Origin: Oceanicoccus sagamiensis
GTDB lineage: Bacteria > Pseudomonadota > Gammaproteobacteria > Pseudomonadales > Dasaniaceae
Length of the DNA stretch: 64,000 nt
Assembly: GCF_002117105.1 (NCBI RefSeq)
Contig: NZ_CP019343.1
Coordinates: 620,001-684,000 of the forward strand
Reading direction: 5' to 3'
Part shown: positions 10,394 to 20,441 of the stretch, in pieces
Layout: each line of letters opens with the position of its first letter
Numbering within the stretch: the stretch's first letter is position 1
Notes under the pieces: model-generated
Told to the model about the DNA's origin: nothing
Seen by the model: only the letters and a program-made list of their open reading frames with translations
The model's database searches: none
Made by a program: the position numbers and the translations under genes

Positions 10394-12429
10394 ATGGCTA
10401 AAAATGATTTTTGGCGTCTCGTAGACACTGATTCCAGCACTGCTGATATCCCCCTCCAACCCGGGAAAGCACTCACTGTGGGTCGCGATCCTGATTGCGA
10501 TATTGTGTTGAACTCTGATTGTATTTCCAGAAAGCACGCCACCCTTGAGCTGATTACCGGTGGTGTACATGTGATCGATTTAGGCTCCAGCAATGGCAGC
10601 TTCGTTAATGATATACCCGTGGGCAGTGGCAGCCTGGCCAAAGCCGATGATGACATTGGTTTTGATACACTACGCTACCAATTAAAGGCACCCACACCCA
10701 GCGTTGCTGCAACCAGAGTCACTCCCATCCAGCAAGGTGAAACAACCGTATTAGCCACCGCTGCCGCTTTTCTCGAAGGACGCTCACACGCCATTGCCAA
10801 TGAAATTTTTCCACTGGCAGGCCAGTCTTTTTCTATTGGCCGGGATGAAAACTGTGACCTGCCGGTTCAACATAGCTCGGTCTCCTTCCAGCATGCTCTG
10901 CTCAGTTGTCACAATGGGCTGTGGACCATTAGCGATCAACAATCCAGCAACGGCACACTGGTCAATGGCAAGCCCGCCATGGATACGCCCCTAAAGCACG
11001 GCAATAAAATCTCTTGTGGCAATGTGATTCTCGAATATAAAGTCATTGGTGCCACCGCTGAAATGCAAAGCGTGCAAACTATCGCTCCCCCGCAGCAGCC
11101 AAACCCAAGCGCAGCAACCCCTTGCTAGTATTGCTTTTATTAGGGCTTGTTGCCGTATTAGGGATAAAAGAATACCAATGGCTTAGCTACCGGGCCGGCG
11201 ATATTGTTGATGGTTTCAGACAGGCTAAAGCCCCCGAACTCAAAGAGCTCTCCGCCACGCCAAATTGGGACGCAGTAGCGTTTTTGCCCGAGCGCGGGCT
11301 TATTAACCCGCTGCTAGTCGATGTTAGCCAGGATGGTCTGGCGGATATTCTGGTACTGGACCGCCAGGGTAAACTGACTGCCATCAATGGCGATACTGGC
11401 GCACCGCTCTATATTGTCAATTTACCCTCAGCAAGCAGTAAGGCATTTGCAGCAACACCCTGGCTCGAAGATCAGGCCCTCGTCGCTATCAACCACAGCA
11501 CTGTCAGTCTCTATAATCATCTGGGGGAAAAGCGCTGGGATGCACGAACAATATTGCCAGAGCTGGTATTTGCTCCACTGCTCAACGATGTTAACGCGGA
11601 TGGTTTTCCTGATGTGATAGCCAGCTCGCAGGAGCAAGGTCTGGTCGCTCTGGACGGCCAATATGGCGGTAGAAAACTATGGTCCGTCAACTTTAAAGAA
11701 CCGCAGGGCTTTGGTGCAAAAGTTTTGCAATTACAGCCTTCGGTAAACGCCAGCTCCAGCTTTTTAATGGCGGGAGAACAAGGCGAATTGAAAGCCATCG
11801 ATATTGTTAGCGGTCGCCCTGTTGATCGCTGGACCACCAACCTTGGCCCTATACTGATAGCCGCACCCACTTTATCTCGCGGCGATCAATCCATCGTGGC
11901 CGTTTATACTCAGGAGCAAAAGCTTATTGGGCTGGATGCCGTTACCGGTAACCTCTTGTGGCAAGTGGCGGTCAACGATTTAGTCACCGCCACCCCGTTA
12001 AGCCTGAGGCTTAATACCGACCCGCAGCAGGATATCCTTATCCTAACGCAATCCGGCGATATGCTGGCCTATGATGGCCTGCGCGGAGAATTGCTCTGGC
12101 GCCAATCCACCGGACTGCCACTGCAATCTCCCCCCGCATTAATAGACCTTAATGATGACAGTATTCGCGATATCGTGATCGCACAGTCTTCTGGTTCTGT
12201 GGCCGCCTTTGATGGCCTCTCTGGTCAACAACTGGCGGAGCTGGTAGTCAGCGAAAATGAGCCACTGGTTTTTACTCCTTTGCTCGCCGAAAATACTGCG
12301 GATGGCAAAGTCGATGTAATAGTACTTAGTCAGGCAGGTAAACTGCACTCGATGTCAACACCGGTAGCCGTGCCCCGCGGAACAACATTATGGACCCACG
12401 ATACCGGAAGCAACTTCCATGGCGAATAG
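10394..12429 (+). CDS. FHA-FHA-TM-beta-propeller protein, frameshifted
   Basis: Two FHA phosphothreonine-binding domains lie in the first 210 residues (LTVGRDPDCDIVL with SRKHA and SSNGSFVN; then FSIGRDENCDLPV with SSNGTLVN). They are followed by a proline-rich linker, a basic stretch and a transmembrane helix, then a PQQ/FG-GAP-type beta-propeller with repeated D-rich strands (DVSQDGLADILVL, DVNADGFPDVIAS, DLNDDSIRDIVIA). As given, the first frame stops just after the linker and the propeller frame would need a TTG start. One extra C in the five-C run at 11087-11091 gives IAPPAAAKPKRSNPLLVLL, a typical membrane-entry sequence, and makes one 678-residue protein. The likely topology is FHA in the cytosol and propeller in the periplasm. 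It overlaps the next gene by 11 nt. Confidence 0.75.
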
Positions 12430-15088
12430 GCCCATAGCCAAGCTACTGCTGCTGACGCTATGGCTGTTGTTTTTTTATTCTACTGCCTTAGCCAACAACC
12501 CCATGCCACGTTATGTGGCGGTACTACCCGTCACCGGCGAAGGCTCCGCAGAAAAACGGGAAGATGTAAGAACCGCCCTGCACAATGCACTGGGAGCTAC
12601 CAATTACCGGCTGCGTAAAATGGGCGAAATTGACCAAGTGCTGGGCAATGACAAAACCATCGATCTTGATATTGAAAACCTGATAGCACTCTGCGCCCGC
12701 CTGCAGGTCGACGGCCTATTAATTGCAGAGCAAACCAATTTAGAACGGCTTTATGCCGCCGCCTATGCGCACTATGAAGTGAGCGTTAGGGTTCGGCTGT
12801 TTGATGCCAAGAGCCAACAGTTTGTCTGGACCTTTGAACGTGAAGAGGCGGAACGTGAAGGTGGTATCAGCGTTGATATACTGGGGTTTCTGGCAACGGC
12901 CTATGAATCATCGACGGTGCTACGGGATGTGGTCAGGCTGCAATTGATTGATACACTGGCGCGAGAATTTGCCAAAGAGATTCCCAAACCCCAATCCATT
13001 GCAATGAATGTTAACCCGGTCAATGTGTCGGTGGCGGCCAGCAATTACCAGCAAGGCCCATTTACCACCGGCGAGTCTATTAAGGTATGGGTCAAAACCG
13101 AGCCCAATATTAAGCTGCACTTTCGCCTGCAGGGTATCGGTAAAAAAATCACTTTAACAGAGCAGCAAGCCGGTAACTATGTGGGCAACTATGTGGTCAG
13201 TCGGGGTGACGATATAGATTCAACAGTGATGGTATTAAGCTTACAACGCAAGGATGAACGGCCCACCATTTGGCAGGTGCCAGGCAAAATAGCCATTGAT
13301 ACCACCGCGCCGGAAGCCGTCGATAATTTATCGGCGTTTTTTTCTTCCGAGTCCGTCACGCTAAACTGGCAGGGTGATGAAGCAGTAGATTTTACCATTG
13401 AGCGCGCTGATACCCGCAACCAGAATTATCAAACTCTCAATACTACGGCAATACTCAGCTATACCGATACCGACTTTATCCCAGGCCAGTCCTATCTATA
13501 CCGTATCACGCCCGTTGACAAAGCTGGCAATACTGGCAAAGGCAGTGTGGTCAGGGTCACTACCGAGCGCTTGGGTCCCACCCTTGTCGATAAAGATATT
13601 GTCGATAATATTCGTTTTTCTGAACGGGGCAGCCCTTATATTATTCAAGGAAAAATTACTATTTCAGGCAGACTGGTGGTCGATGCCGGTGCGGTTATTG
13701 ACTTTAAACCCAACTCATCTTTTTCGGTCACCGGAAAAATGACCATCAATGGCAAGTCTTCACAGCCGGTATTACTGAATGGTAAAAACTGGTCACTGGA
13801 TAGTTTAGGGTCAAAAAATACACTCAAAATGGATCATGCGATTATTCGCGGTGGCCGCTTATCAGTCAGTGATGGCACCTTGAGTATTGCTAATAGCAAT
13901 CTTCGAGAAGTAAACCTATCTATTGCCGAAACCAGCAAAGCCAGCAGGATTAAAGACAGCACCTTTGTCGATAGCGGCATCACCCTAAGGGATACCGTTT
14001 TCCCTATTAGTGACTGCCTATTTGATAATAGTACTGTAACGGCCAATAAAGCGGTGGTGCTAAACCAGCCGACATTTGGCGCGGCCGATTATCTTAAAGC
14101 CCGGCAATGGGTTGGCGGGGCTATCGCTATTGCCTGGCCCGCTCAATCAACTGGCGATCACCTGTTGGCGAACTGGCTACAGAGCCAATGGCAGACTATC
14201 GGTATTGCTATCCAAGAAAAAAACTGGCCGAAAGCCTTGGAAGTGTTGCAAGCCACACTTTCCAATAGCACTGAAAGTGCCGCCACTGATGCCTTTGAAA
14301 CGGTCTATCTTATCCAGAACCCGGAGGCCCAAGCGGTAGCTCTCGACGATGCAACATTACTCTCCACCTTTATAGAGCAAAAAGCCAAGGGTCAGGTACT
14401 GGATCTGATCTGGCTACCAGACACCGTTTTAACCAGAGCCGCAGATTTTAATAATGCCTATATCGAAACCTATTATCCCAAAGCCGCATCGGAAAAAATA
14501 CTCCCTATCGATCAGCTATCACTCAAGGGGTTTATTGAAAGTGAACTGGCTCCCGACTATGCACCGGGCCGTCTATTTTTGGTGAACAAACAGGGCTTTG
14601 AAGCCACATTGGCCGCAAGAGGTTATCTGCGCGCCGCTGATCCTTTTATCAGTGGTCAATTTATCCACCCCCGCAATGACACCCTATGCACAGTTTATGA
14701 CCCATGGATATTGGGCGAAGGGGGTAACAGCAATGCTGTCAGCTGCTTTGCTGTTACCATCGAGACACGCAACAAAAGCTATACCACGCTGTTGGGTTAC
14801 AATGATAATGGCCAAGCCAAAAAACTATTTCCTTGCGGACCGACCAAACCACAACAGCGCTGGCATATGCCAGTTAATCAGTTTGGGCAAAAAAGCGTCT
14901 TTAATGCAGAAGATACTCGTTTCCAACATTATTTTGTGGTGATTTCAGCAAGCGAGCAATACCCTGAGTCTCTGGCTGCACTTGATAGTCTGTCCTGCGA
15001 AGAGGTATCGCAGGTCCAGCAACTACAAGAAAAACTGGTCAGGGAAGATAGATTATCCGGTGGTCGCACCCGAGCCATCAAACTCTAA
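12419..15088 (+). CDS. Large exported envelope protein with FN3 and beta-helix-like regions
   Basis: An 889-residue protein with a signal peptide (cleavage near ALANN). The N-terminal part (about 30-190, starting RYVAVLPVTGEG) resembles the nucleotide-free alpha/beta domain of CsgG/TolB-like envelope proteins. A beta-rich stretch and an FN3-like domain (about 300-390, ending YRITPVDKAGNTG) follow, then a region of short strands resembling a right-handed beta-helix (about 400-560). The last 300 residues I do not recognise. Its start overlaps the FHA-propeller gene by 11 nt, so the two are probably translationally coupled and act together at the inner membrane and periplasm. The domain assignments are by eye and the function is unknown. 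Confidence 0.65.
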   Translation: MANRPIAKLLLLTLWLLFFYSTALANNPMPRYVAVLPVTGEGSAEKREDVRTALHNALGATNYRLRKMGEIDQVLGNDKTIDLDIENLIALCARLQVDGLLIAEQTNLERLYAAAYAHYEVSVRVRLFDAKSQQFVWTFEREEAEREGGISVDILGFLATAYESSTVLRDVVRLQLIDTLAREFAKEIPKPQSIAMNVNPVNVSVAASNYQQGPFTTGESIKVWVKTEPNIKLHFRLQGIGKKITLTEQQAGNYVGNYVVSRGDDIDSTVMVLSLQRKDERPTIWQVPGKIAIDTTAPEAVDNLSAFFSSESVTLNWQGDEAVDFTIERADTRNQNYQTLNTTAILSYTDTDFIPGQSYLYRITPVDKAGNTGKGSVVRVTTERLGPTLVDKDIVDNIRFSERGSPYIIQGKITISGRLVVDAGAVIDFKPNSSFSVTGKMTINGKSSQPVLLNGKNWSLDSLGSKNTLKMDHAIIRGGRLSVSDGTLSIANSNLREVNLSIAETSKASRIKDSTFVDSGITLRDTVFPISDCLFDNSTVTANKAVVLNQPTFGAADYLKARQWVGGAIAIAWPAQSTGDHLLANWLQSQWQTIGIAIQEKNWPKALEVLQATLSNSTESAATDAFETVYLIQNPEAQAVALDDATLLSTFIEQKAKGQVLDLIWLPDTVLTRAADFNNAYIETYYPKAASEKILPIDQLSLKGFIESELAPDYAPGRLFLVNKQGFEATLAARGYLRAADPFISGQFIHPRNDTLCTVYDPWILGEGGNSNAVSCFAVTIETRNKSYTTLLGYNDNGQAKKLFPCGPTKPQQRWHMPVNQFGQKSVFNAEDTRFQHYFVVISASEQYPESLAALDSLSCEEVSQVQQLQEKLVREDRLSGGRTRAIKL

Positions 15089-15091
15089 TCA

Positions 15092-16858
15092 CTACTCTGG
15101 CACCTGCGCGCTATTGGGTTGCAGATATAACATCACATGCTTGGCTAAAAACTTACCGACACGGACATCCTGATTAGGCGGCTGCCACATTGACCAGGTA
15201 CCGGTATATTGGTTTTGCACTGGCTTACTTATATTCGGCGCACCTTTTGCCGAGTCATAACCCACATGACCAAATTCGGAAACATCATAGGCCAGTGAAG
15301 GGTCGAGATCATCCCTGCGTTTTTTTAATGGCGTTTGTCGCTCTGGTGGATAAGGCTGCGCCGTACCGCAGCCCCCCATGGTAAAGCAGCAAGGCTCTTC
15401 CTGATCAGGGTTGCCGATAGCATGGCACATAGTATCCACCCATACCCCCCAGTATTCAGCAAAAGGATGCCCTACCTTTGGGTAGCGCTTGTAGTCTAAC
15501 TCATCAATATAGAGCCAATTTTTATAACCAATCTCCTTAGCAATTTGATTGGGAAGCTCCACCATATTTAATACCGAATCGCTAATAATTTGCGGAAAGA
15601 TAGTGACAATATGTTTGGCGCCCTGATCTTTTAATAATGCCAAAGCATCCCAATAGCGGTACTGCCATTCGCCATCTGGATAAACACGTTCAGTCTCATA
15701 CAGATAAGGACGACCCAATGCTTCACCGCGCATTTCTCGGGTCCGTTCTTTTTTCTTTTTACCCTTGATATTGTTGTTAACCGTTTTTTGGCCCATCCAG
15801 CTACCAATAATATTGTCGGCTTTCATCTTCGGGTAGCGTTTTAATAATTCTGCTTTGATATTGTCGTTAAGGACTAAGGTGTCATCAATTTTGGGGTCAT
15901 AATATTCATTAAAATCTGAAATAGTATGGTTAAGCAGCATAACCGCGGTATCTTCCGGGGCAACAGCGGGATTAAAGCGCGACACAATTCCATCTACCAT
16001 CATGGCGGCAAACTCAGGGTCAGACGATACCGGGTTGGGCCTACCCTGCAACGGCACTTTAGGATCATGCTCCGGGTGGCCTAAGGATTTAGTCCAGCCT
16101 TCAGGCAAGGTTGGGTAAGACTCACGCATTAAACCTGTAGGGTCATTTAACCAAACCATTTCTAACTGTTTATTATTATCACGGTTATGTTGATCAACAA
16201 TCTGCTGGGTTAAAGCAACCATGTCATAGGTTTTAGAAAAACGTACACCCGAGGTGGTCATATCAATTAATAATAACTGGTCCAGATCAGCCGCCAACAT
16301 CCGATCAATCGTGCCATCAATATTAAAACGCTGCGGGTCACAATCTTTCCATGGACCATCGTCATTTTCACTACCACAGTAAGTCATTGGGTCTCCGCCT
16401 TTGACCTGAGGTTGATAAATTAATCTTGGCTGCGGCAAATGGGCAGGGTCTTCCGCAATCCAGCCCATCCAGTCGACGACAAACTCAACACCCAGCGATT
16501 GCTGCTGTGCTTTTAACGCTGAGGTCATATCAGCCAACTGCTTAGAGCGACTGGCATCAAACGGATCAAGACCACCGATACGTTCATACTCAAAGCTGTA
16601 TTTCCCCAACTCTTTAGGGGCATTGCCAAACTGCAAAACCTGCGGCCAGACCTCTTGATTCCAGATAATGCGTTTATAAATAAGGCTATTGGGGTTATAG
16701 AAAAATATTTTTATTACCGATTCCCACTGGCTTTGAATGGTAAAGCCCTTGACGCCGCCATGTACCATATAAACAACACCAACACGCTGCTTCTCTTGCG
16801 CCTGTACCAGAGTTGCCAGCAGCAGCACCATTATTAGAAAGCTTATTTTTTTCATCAT
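15092..16858 (-). CDS. Secreted chelatase-fold-like protein
   Basis: A 588-residue protein with a clear signal peptide (MMKKISFLIMVLLLATLVQA). The mature start (RVGVVYMVHGG) and a later segment (HIVTIFPQIISDSVLNMVE) resemble the two halves of the ferrochelatase/CbiX fold, but the catalytic residues cannot be assigned with certainty and the protein is much longer than a chelatase. It carries a cysteine-rich stretch (EEPCCFTMGGCG). It is the last gene of the leftward arm, 18 bp after the aldehyde dehydrogenase, so it probably belongs to the same regulon as the catabolic island. Its true activity is unknown. Confidence 0.55.
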   Translation of the reverse strand: MMKKISFLIMVLLLATLVQAQEKQRVGVVYMVHGGVKGFTIQSQWESVIKIFFYNPNSLIYKRIIWNQEVWPQVLQFGNAPKELGKYSFEYERIGGLDPFDASRSKQLADMTSALKAQQQSLGVEFVVDWMGWIAEDPAHLPQPRLIYQPQVKGGDPMTYCGSENDDGPWKDCDPQRFNIDGTIDRMLAADLDQLLLIDMTTSGVRFSKTYDMVALTQQIVDQHNRDNNKQLEMVWLNDPTGLMRESYPTLPEGWTKSLGHPEHDPKVPLQGRPNPVSSDPEFAAMMVDGIVSRFNPAVAPEDTAVMLLNHTISDFNEYYDPKIDDTLVLNDNIKAELLKRYPKMKADNIIGSWMGQKTVNNNIKGKKKKERTREMRGEALGRPYLYETERVYPDGEWQYRYWDALALLKDQGAKHIVTIFPQIISDSVLNMVELPNQIAKEIGYKNWLYIDELDYKRYPKVGHPFAEYWGVWVDTMCHAIGNPDQEEPCCFTMGGCGTAQPYPPERQTPLKKRRDDLDPSLAYDVSEFGHVGYDSAKGAPNISKPVQNQYTGTWSMWQPPNQDVRVGKFLAKHVMLYLQPNSAQVPE

Positions 16859-16876
16859 ATTTCTTTCGCTGTTAAA

Positions 16877-18394
16877 TTAGTAATGCATAATCACTGTTTT
16901 GGTTTCGAGGTAGGCATCCAGAGATTCAGAACCCATTTCCCTGCCCCAGCCCGACTGTTTATAACCACCAAGGCCGCCATGAATATCTGACATAGTATGG
17001 GCGTTAATACCCACAATACCCGAACGGACACCGGAGGAAATACGCATCGCAGTACCGATATTTTCAGTCCAGACACTGCCGTTTAGCCCATAAACCGTAT
17101 CATTGGCATAGTCGATAACTTCAGCAATATCATCCGTTGCCAATTTAGTTACGGTTAATACCGGCCCAAAAATTTCTTCGCGGACAATTTTCATCTCTCG
17201 ATTACAGCCAGCAAATAACGTAGGGGGCATAAAATGGCCGGGGCGATCCAGGGCCGCACCACCGCTTATTAATTCAGCGCCCTCCGCCTTGCCGGCATCG
17301 ACATAGCTTTGCACTCGGGATAACTGACGTGCAGAAACCAATGGTCCCAATGTGGTTTCAGGGTTAAGCCCCGGGCCAATCATTAAGCTTTCGGCCCCGG
17401 CTTTTACACCTTCAATAAACTGATCGTAAATACTATGGTGTACCAGCATACGGGAGGGACAAACACAGTTTTGGCCCTGTAAAAAATAGCCCTGCATCAC
17501 TGCCATGGGGATGGCCTTAGTTAAATCCGCATCGGGCATAACTATAAACGGGGATTTACCGCCTAATTCCAGGGTAACTTTTTTTAGATTGCCTTTACAG
17601 GCATCAACAATTTTTCTGCCTACCTCGGTCGAACCGGTAAAAGAAATTTTATCCACCAGCGGATGTTCCGCCAGGGCTGCGCCAGCCACATGACCATAGC
17701 CGGGCACAATATTAATCACCCCATCCGGGAAACCGGCCTCTTTAGTTAACCTCGCCAAAAGTAAAGCACTTAACGGGGTATGCTCATCAGGTTTTAATAC
17801 GACGGTACAACCCGCAGCGAGGGCTGGGCCCAGTTTCATAATGGTCATACCCAGCGGAAAGTTCCACGGCACTATTTGCGCAGCAACACCCACCGGCTCT
17901 TTGCGCGTCATTAAAAAACTTTCGGTAGCAGCGCCGGGAAAAGGCAAGGGATCTTGCGCCAGCGTTTCTCCTGAAATTTTTGTTGCCCAACCCGCGTAAT
18001 AACGCAGCCAATCTCTTGCCACAATCGGAGCCATTGCAGCGGCGGTAGCCATAGGCATACCGGTGCATAACACTTCTGTTTCAGCAAAGGTTTGGCCCTG
18101 TGCTGCCACTAAATCGGCCAGCTTTAATAGCAGTTCAGCTCTGGCTGTTGCTCCCATCGTTCGCCAAGGGCCATGGTCAAAAGCCTGTCTTGCCGCATTA
18201 ACAGCGGCATCAATATCCTCAGCACTAGCAGCAGATACGGTGGCAATCGTTTCACCACTGGCCGGGTTGATCACGTTAAGCATTTCATTCGAACTGGCAT
18301 CGACCCACATATTATTAATAAAGAGCTGGTGCTCGCCGCTAATAAACTGTTCGGTCGCTGCAGCCATACTGGGGGCATCTAGTACTTCAGGCAT
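16877..18394 (-). CDS. NAD(P)-dependent aldehyde dehydrogenase
   Basis: A 505-residue enzyme of the ALDH superfamily. Motifs: PWNFPLGM, FTGSTEVGR (coenzyme loop), TLELGGKSP (general-base Glu) and the catalytic cysteine in GQNCVCPSR, followed by the EEIFGPVL segment. It oxidises an aldehyde to the acid; the natural substrate is not evident. It lies 16 bp after the TPR gene in the leftward arm. A second ALDH (24315-25829) sits in the rightward arm, so the pathway may contain two aldehydes or one enzyme may back up the other. The residue after the catalytic Cys differs from the commonest GQxCxA pattern (here C-V-C-P). Confidence 0.9.
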   Translation of the reverse strand: MPEVLDAPSMAAATEQFISGEHQLFINNMWVDASSNEMLNVINPASGETIATVSAASAEDIDAAVNAARQAFDHGPWRTMGATARAELLLKLADLVAAQGQTFAETEVLCTGMPMATAAAMAPIVARDWLRYYAGWATKISGETLAQDPLPFPGAATESFLMTRKEPVGVAAQIVPWNFPLGMTIMKLGPALAAGCTVVLKPDEHTPLSALLLARLTKEAGFPDGVINIVPGYGHVAGAALAEHPLVDKISFTGSTEVGRKIVDACKGNLKKVTLELGGKSPFIVMPDADLTKAIPMAVMQGYFLQGQNCVCPSRMLVHHSIYDQFIEGVKAGAESLMIGPGLNPETTLGPLVSARQLSRVQSYVDAGKAEGAELISGGAALDRPGHFMPPTLFAGCNREMKIVREEIFGPVLTVTKLATDDIAEVIDYANDTVYGLNGSVWTENIGTAMRISSGVRSGIVGINAHTMSDIHGGLGGYKQSGWGREMGSESLDAYLETKTVIMHY

Positions 18395-18410
18395 AAAATC
18401 ACTCTTCTGG

Positions 18411-19633
18411 TTAACTAAAGAATTCGTCTTGCGGGTTTAATGCTACATCCGCTATCGGTGAATAACGGCTGTTATCGTAGGCAGGAAGATCAGGCGGGGC
18501 CTGGTCTAATGCATTAAGTACTTCGAGAGCTTCATCAAGTCCGCGCTGATAGGCATAGGGAGGGCCATCACACCAGGCTAAACGGTAAGCGGTATTGGCA
18601 GCTTCTATAGCTGCCTCTCTATTACCCTCACCTAATTCAATACGGGCGAGAGTATTATAAGAATCACTATTATAAAGCGGAAATGGCCCCCGCTCTGCAA
18701 GGCTCCAGGTTTGGCGCAAATAAATACGGGCACTTTCTGTATCGCCACGCTTGCGTTCCAACTCTGCCCACACTCGTAAGGCGGGTAATATTTCTTCAAC
18801 AAAATCGATATCTTTGCAGCGCTGCATCACAAAATTTAATTTGCTCTCGGCCAACTCATAATTACCCGCATGCATAGCGACTTCAGCACACATCCGGGCG
18901 GAGGCGCAGAGCACCATAACCACTTCATTCAGATTATGGTGATTGGATTTTTCCAGCGCCACGGCGGAGTCCCAGGCTTTTTCTGCATACTCAAGGGCCG
19001 ACTCTGGTTGGCCCAGCCACAAATAATGTTGCGCTAAAAAACTATTGACAATAGCAATGGAGCGATCGGCCAATAGGGACTCACAAATACGAATAGCCCG
19101 GTTCATAGCGATTTCAGGGCGGCCATCATCGACACCCCGGTGCGCCAAACCCATACCAACCCAATATAAATTAATCGCTTCTTTAAGGCGGTTACCCACC
19201 TCACGCTGCATCACCAGCCCTCGCATCCCCATAGCTTCCGCTTCGCGGAAATTACCAGACTGGCGTAAGCCTTTGCCAAAGTTGGCCAGCCCTTCGGCCA
19301 TTTTTTCACGGTCATCTACCGCTTCACACTGTTCAACATGCAGCTTATACAGCGGTACTGCTTTACCGGGATAGCCGCCTATCATGTTATAGCTATGGGA
19401 GAGTGCCTGTAGTGCAAAAATACGGTTCTCAGTTTTTTCCAAAGGGGCACGTTATCGCAGCCATCGGGAAATAAACACTCAAGCAAACCGGTACGGCGTA
19501 AGCAGGGTTGGCCAATACCCAATAAGGTAGGCGCCTCAATCTGCTCACGAAAATACTCGCAGGCCTGGTCATAGGCCTGATCGTCAATCAGGCTTTGATA
19601 GTGATTGATGGCATTTTGTAATTCAGTCTTCAT
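18411..19633 (-). CDS. TPR-repeat protein, frameshifted
   Basis: A helical repeat protein of about 407 residues once repaired, built of tetratricopeptide-like helices (for example EAMGMRGLVMQREVGNRLKEA and ESALEYAEKAWDSAVALEK). It has no signal peptide and no enzymatic motif and is probably a cytosolic scaffold. The first coding part (from ATG 19633) goes out of frame near a six-T run at 19433-19438. One extra A on the coding strand gives PLWKKTENRIFALQAL and joins it to the long second part, which otherwise could start only at a TTG (19442). The span is one base short of a multiple of three. The start overlaps the end of the GntR gene by 11 nt, so regulator and TPR protein are co-transcribed. 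Confidence 0.7.
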
Positions 19634-20294
19634 TGCTCTCCGCTGTATCGTCTTCAGGCTTCCAGGAGCCTGCGGCAAATAAATGGGTTTGCATTTGCAT
19701 CATCGCCCATTCTTCATTGTGGTCGGCCAGCGCCGCGATAATTTCACGGTGGTGCCAGCAACTGCGTTTTAAATTATTTTCAATCCGGTGCTGGAAGCGG
19801 CCCATTAGCAATATATGCATCTGGAAAATCGGCTTCATCAGGTTTTGCAGATGGGCACTGCCCGAGGCCTGCAAAATAATCCGGTGGAACTCATCATTTA
19901 GCTGAGAGAATGCTTTTAAATTCTCCGGCTCGGTTCGAGGTATCTCGGCAATCGCTTCCATCGCGGTTGCCAGCTCCTCAAGCCGCTGTATCTGCTGATC
20001 ATTAATATGCCGGGCTGCCCGTTTACTGGCATAGCTTTCCAGTAGCGCCCGGATTTCCAGGATTTCCTGGGTTTCTTCTTCATTAAACTGTTTTACTCTG
20101 GCCCGCTTATAACCCTCGGACTCAACCAGCCCCTCCACCTCCAGTCGGCGCAGGGCGCTTTTCACCGGTGTGCGGCTGACCCCCAGCGTAGATGCCAGCT
20201 CCTGCTCTACCAGAAAGGTACCCGGTGCCAGTTCACCGGAGACAATTCTCTCTCGAATCCCCGCATAAGCCTGGTCTGAAATTGTATCTGCCAT
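19623..20294 (-). CDS. GntR/FCD-family transcriptional regulator
   Basis: A 223-residue regulator: N-terminal GntR winged helix (SDQAYAGIRERIVSGEL, LASTLGVSRTPVKSALRRLE) and a C-terminal all-helical FCD ligand domain with the usual metal-ligand pattern (NDEFHRIILQASGS, then HHREIIAAL). I start it at ATG 20294, which begins MADTISDQAYAG at the normal distance from the helix-turn-helix; an upstream in-frame extension lacks family character. It is transcribed divergently from the catabolic operon at 20442, with two similar palindromic sites between them. It therefore probably represses both arms and is released by a pathway acid, the usual FCD mode. Confidence 0.88.
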   Translation of the reverse strand: MADTISDQAYAGIRERIVSGELAPGTFLVEQELASTLGVSRTPVKSALRRLEVEGLVESEGYKRARVKQFNEEETQEILEIRALLESYASKRAARHINDQQIQRLEELATAMEAIAEIPRTEPENLKAFSQLNDEFHRIILQASGSAHLQNLMKPIFQMHILLMGRFQHRIENNLKRSCWHHREIIAALADHNEEWAMMQMQTHLFAAGSWKPEDDTAESNED

Positions 20295-20310
20295 TATTGT
20301 CACACTCCAC

Positions 20311-20386
20311 TTTGGTATACAATATTTACACAATCTAACGAATTTAACCAACAAAACCATTGTATTTTTTACTTTGGTATACCAAA
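20311..20386. promoter_or_regulatory. Paired GntR-type operators in a divergent promoter
   Basis: TTTGGTATACCAAA (20373-20386) is a perfect 14-bp palindrome, and TTTGGTATACAATA (20311-20324) repeats its left ten bases exactly. The two are 62 bp apart, about six helical turns, between the GntR/FCD gene and the catabolic operon. The core TGGTATACCA type fits known FCD-family operators. Two sites on the same face would allow looping repression of both directions. Confidence 0.7.
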
Positions 20387-20441
20387 ATGCCTCAACCGTT
20401 ACAGAATACCACCTAATTTCGCGTTACGCTGAGAGCATCTT

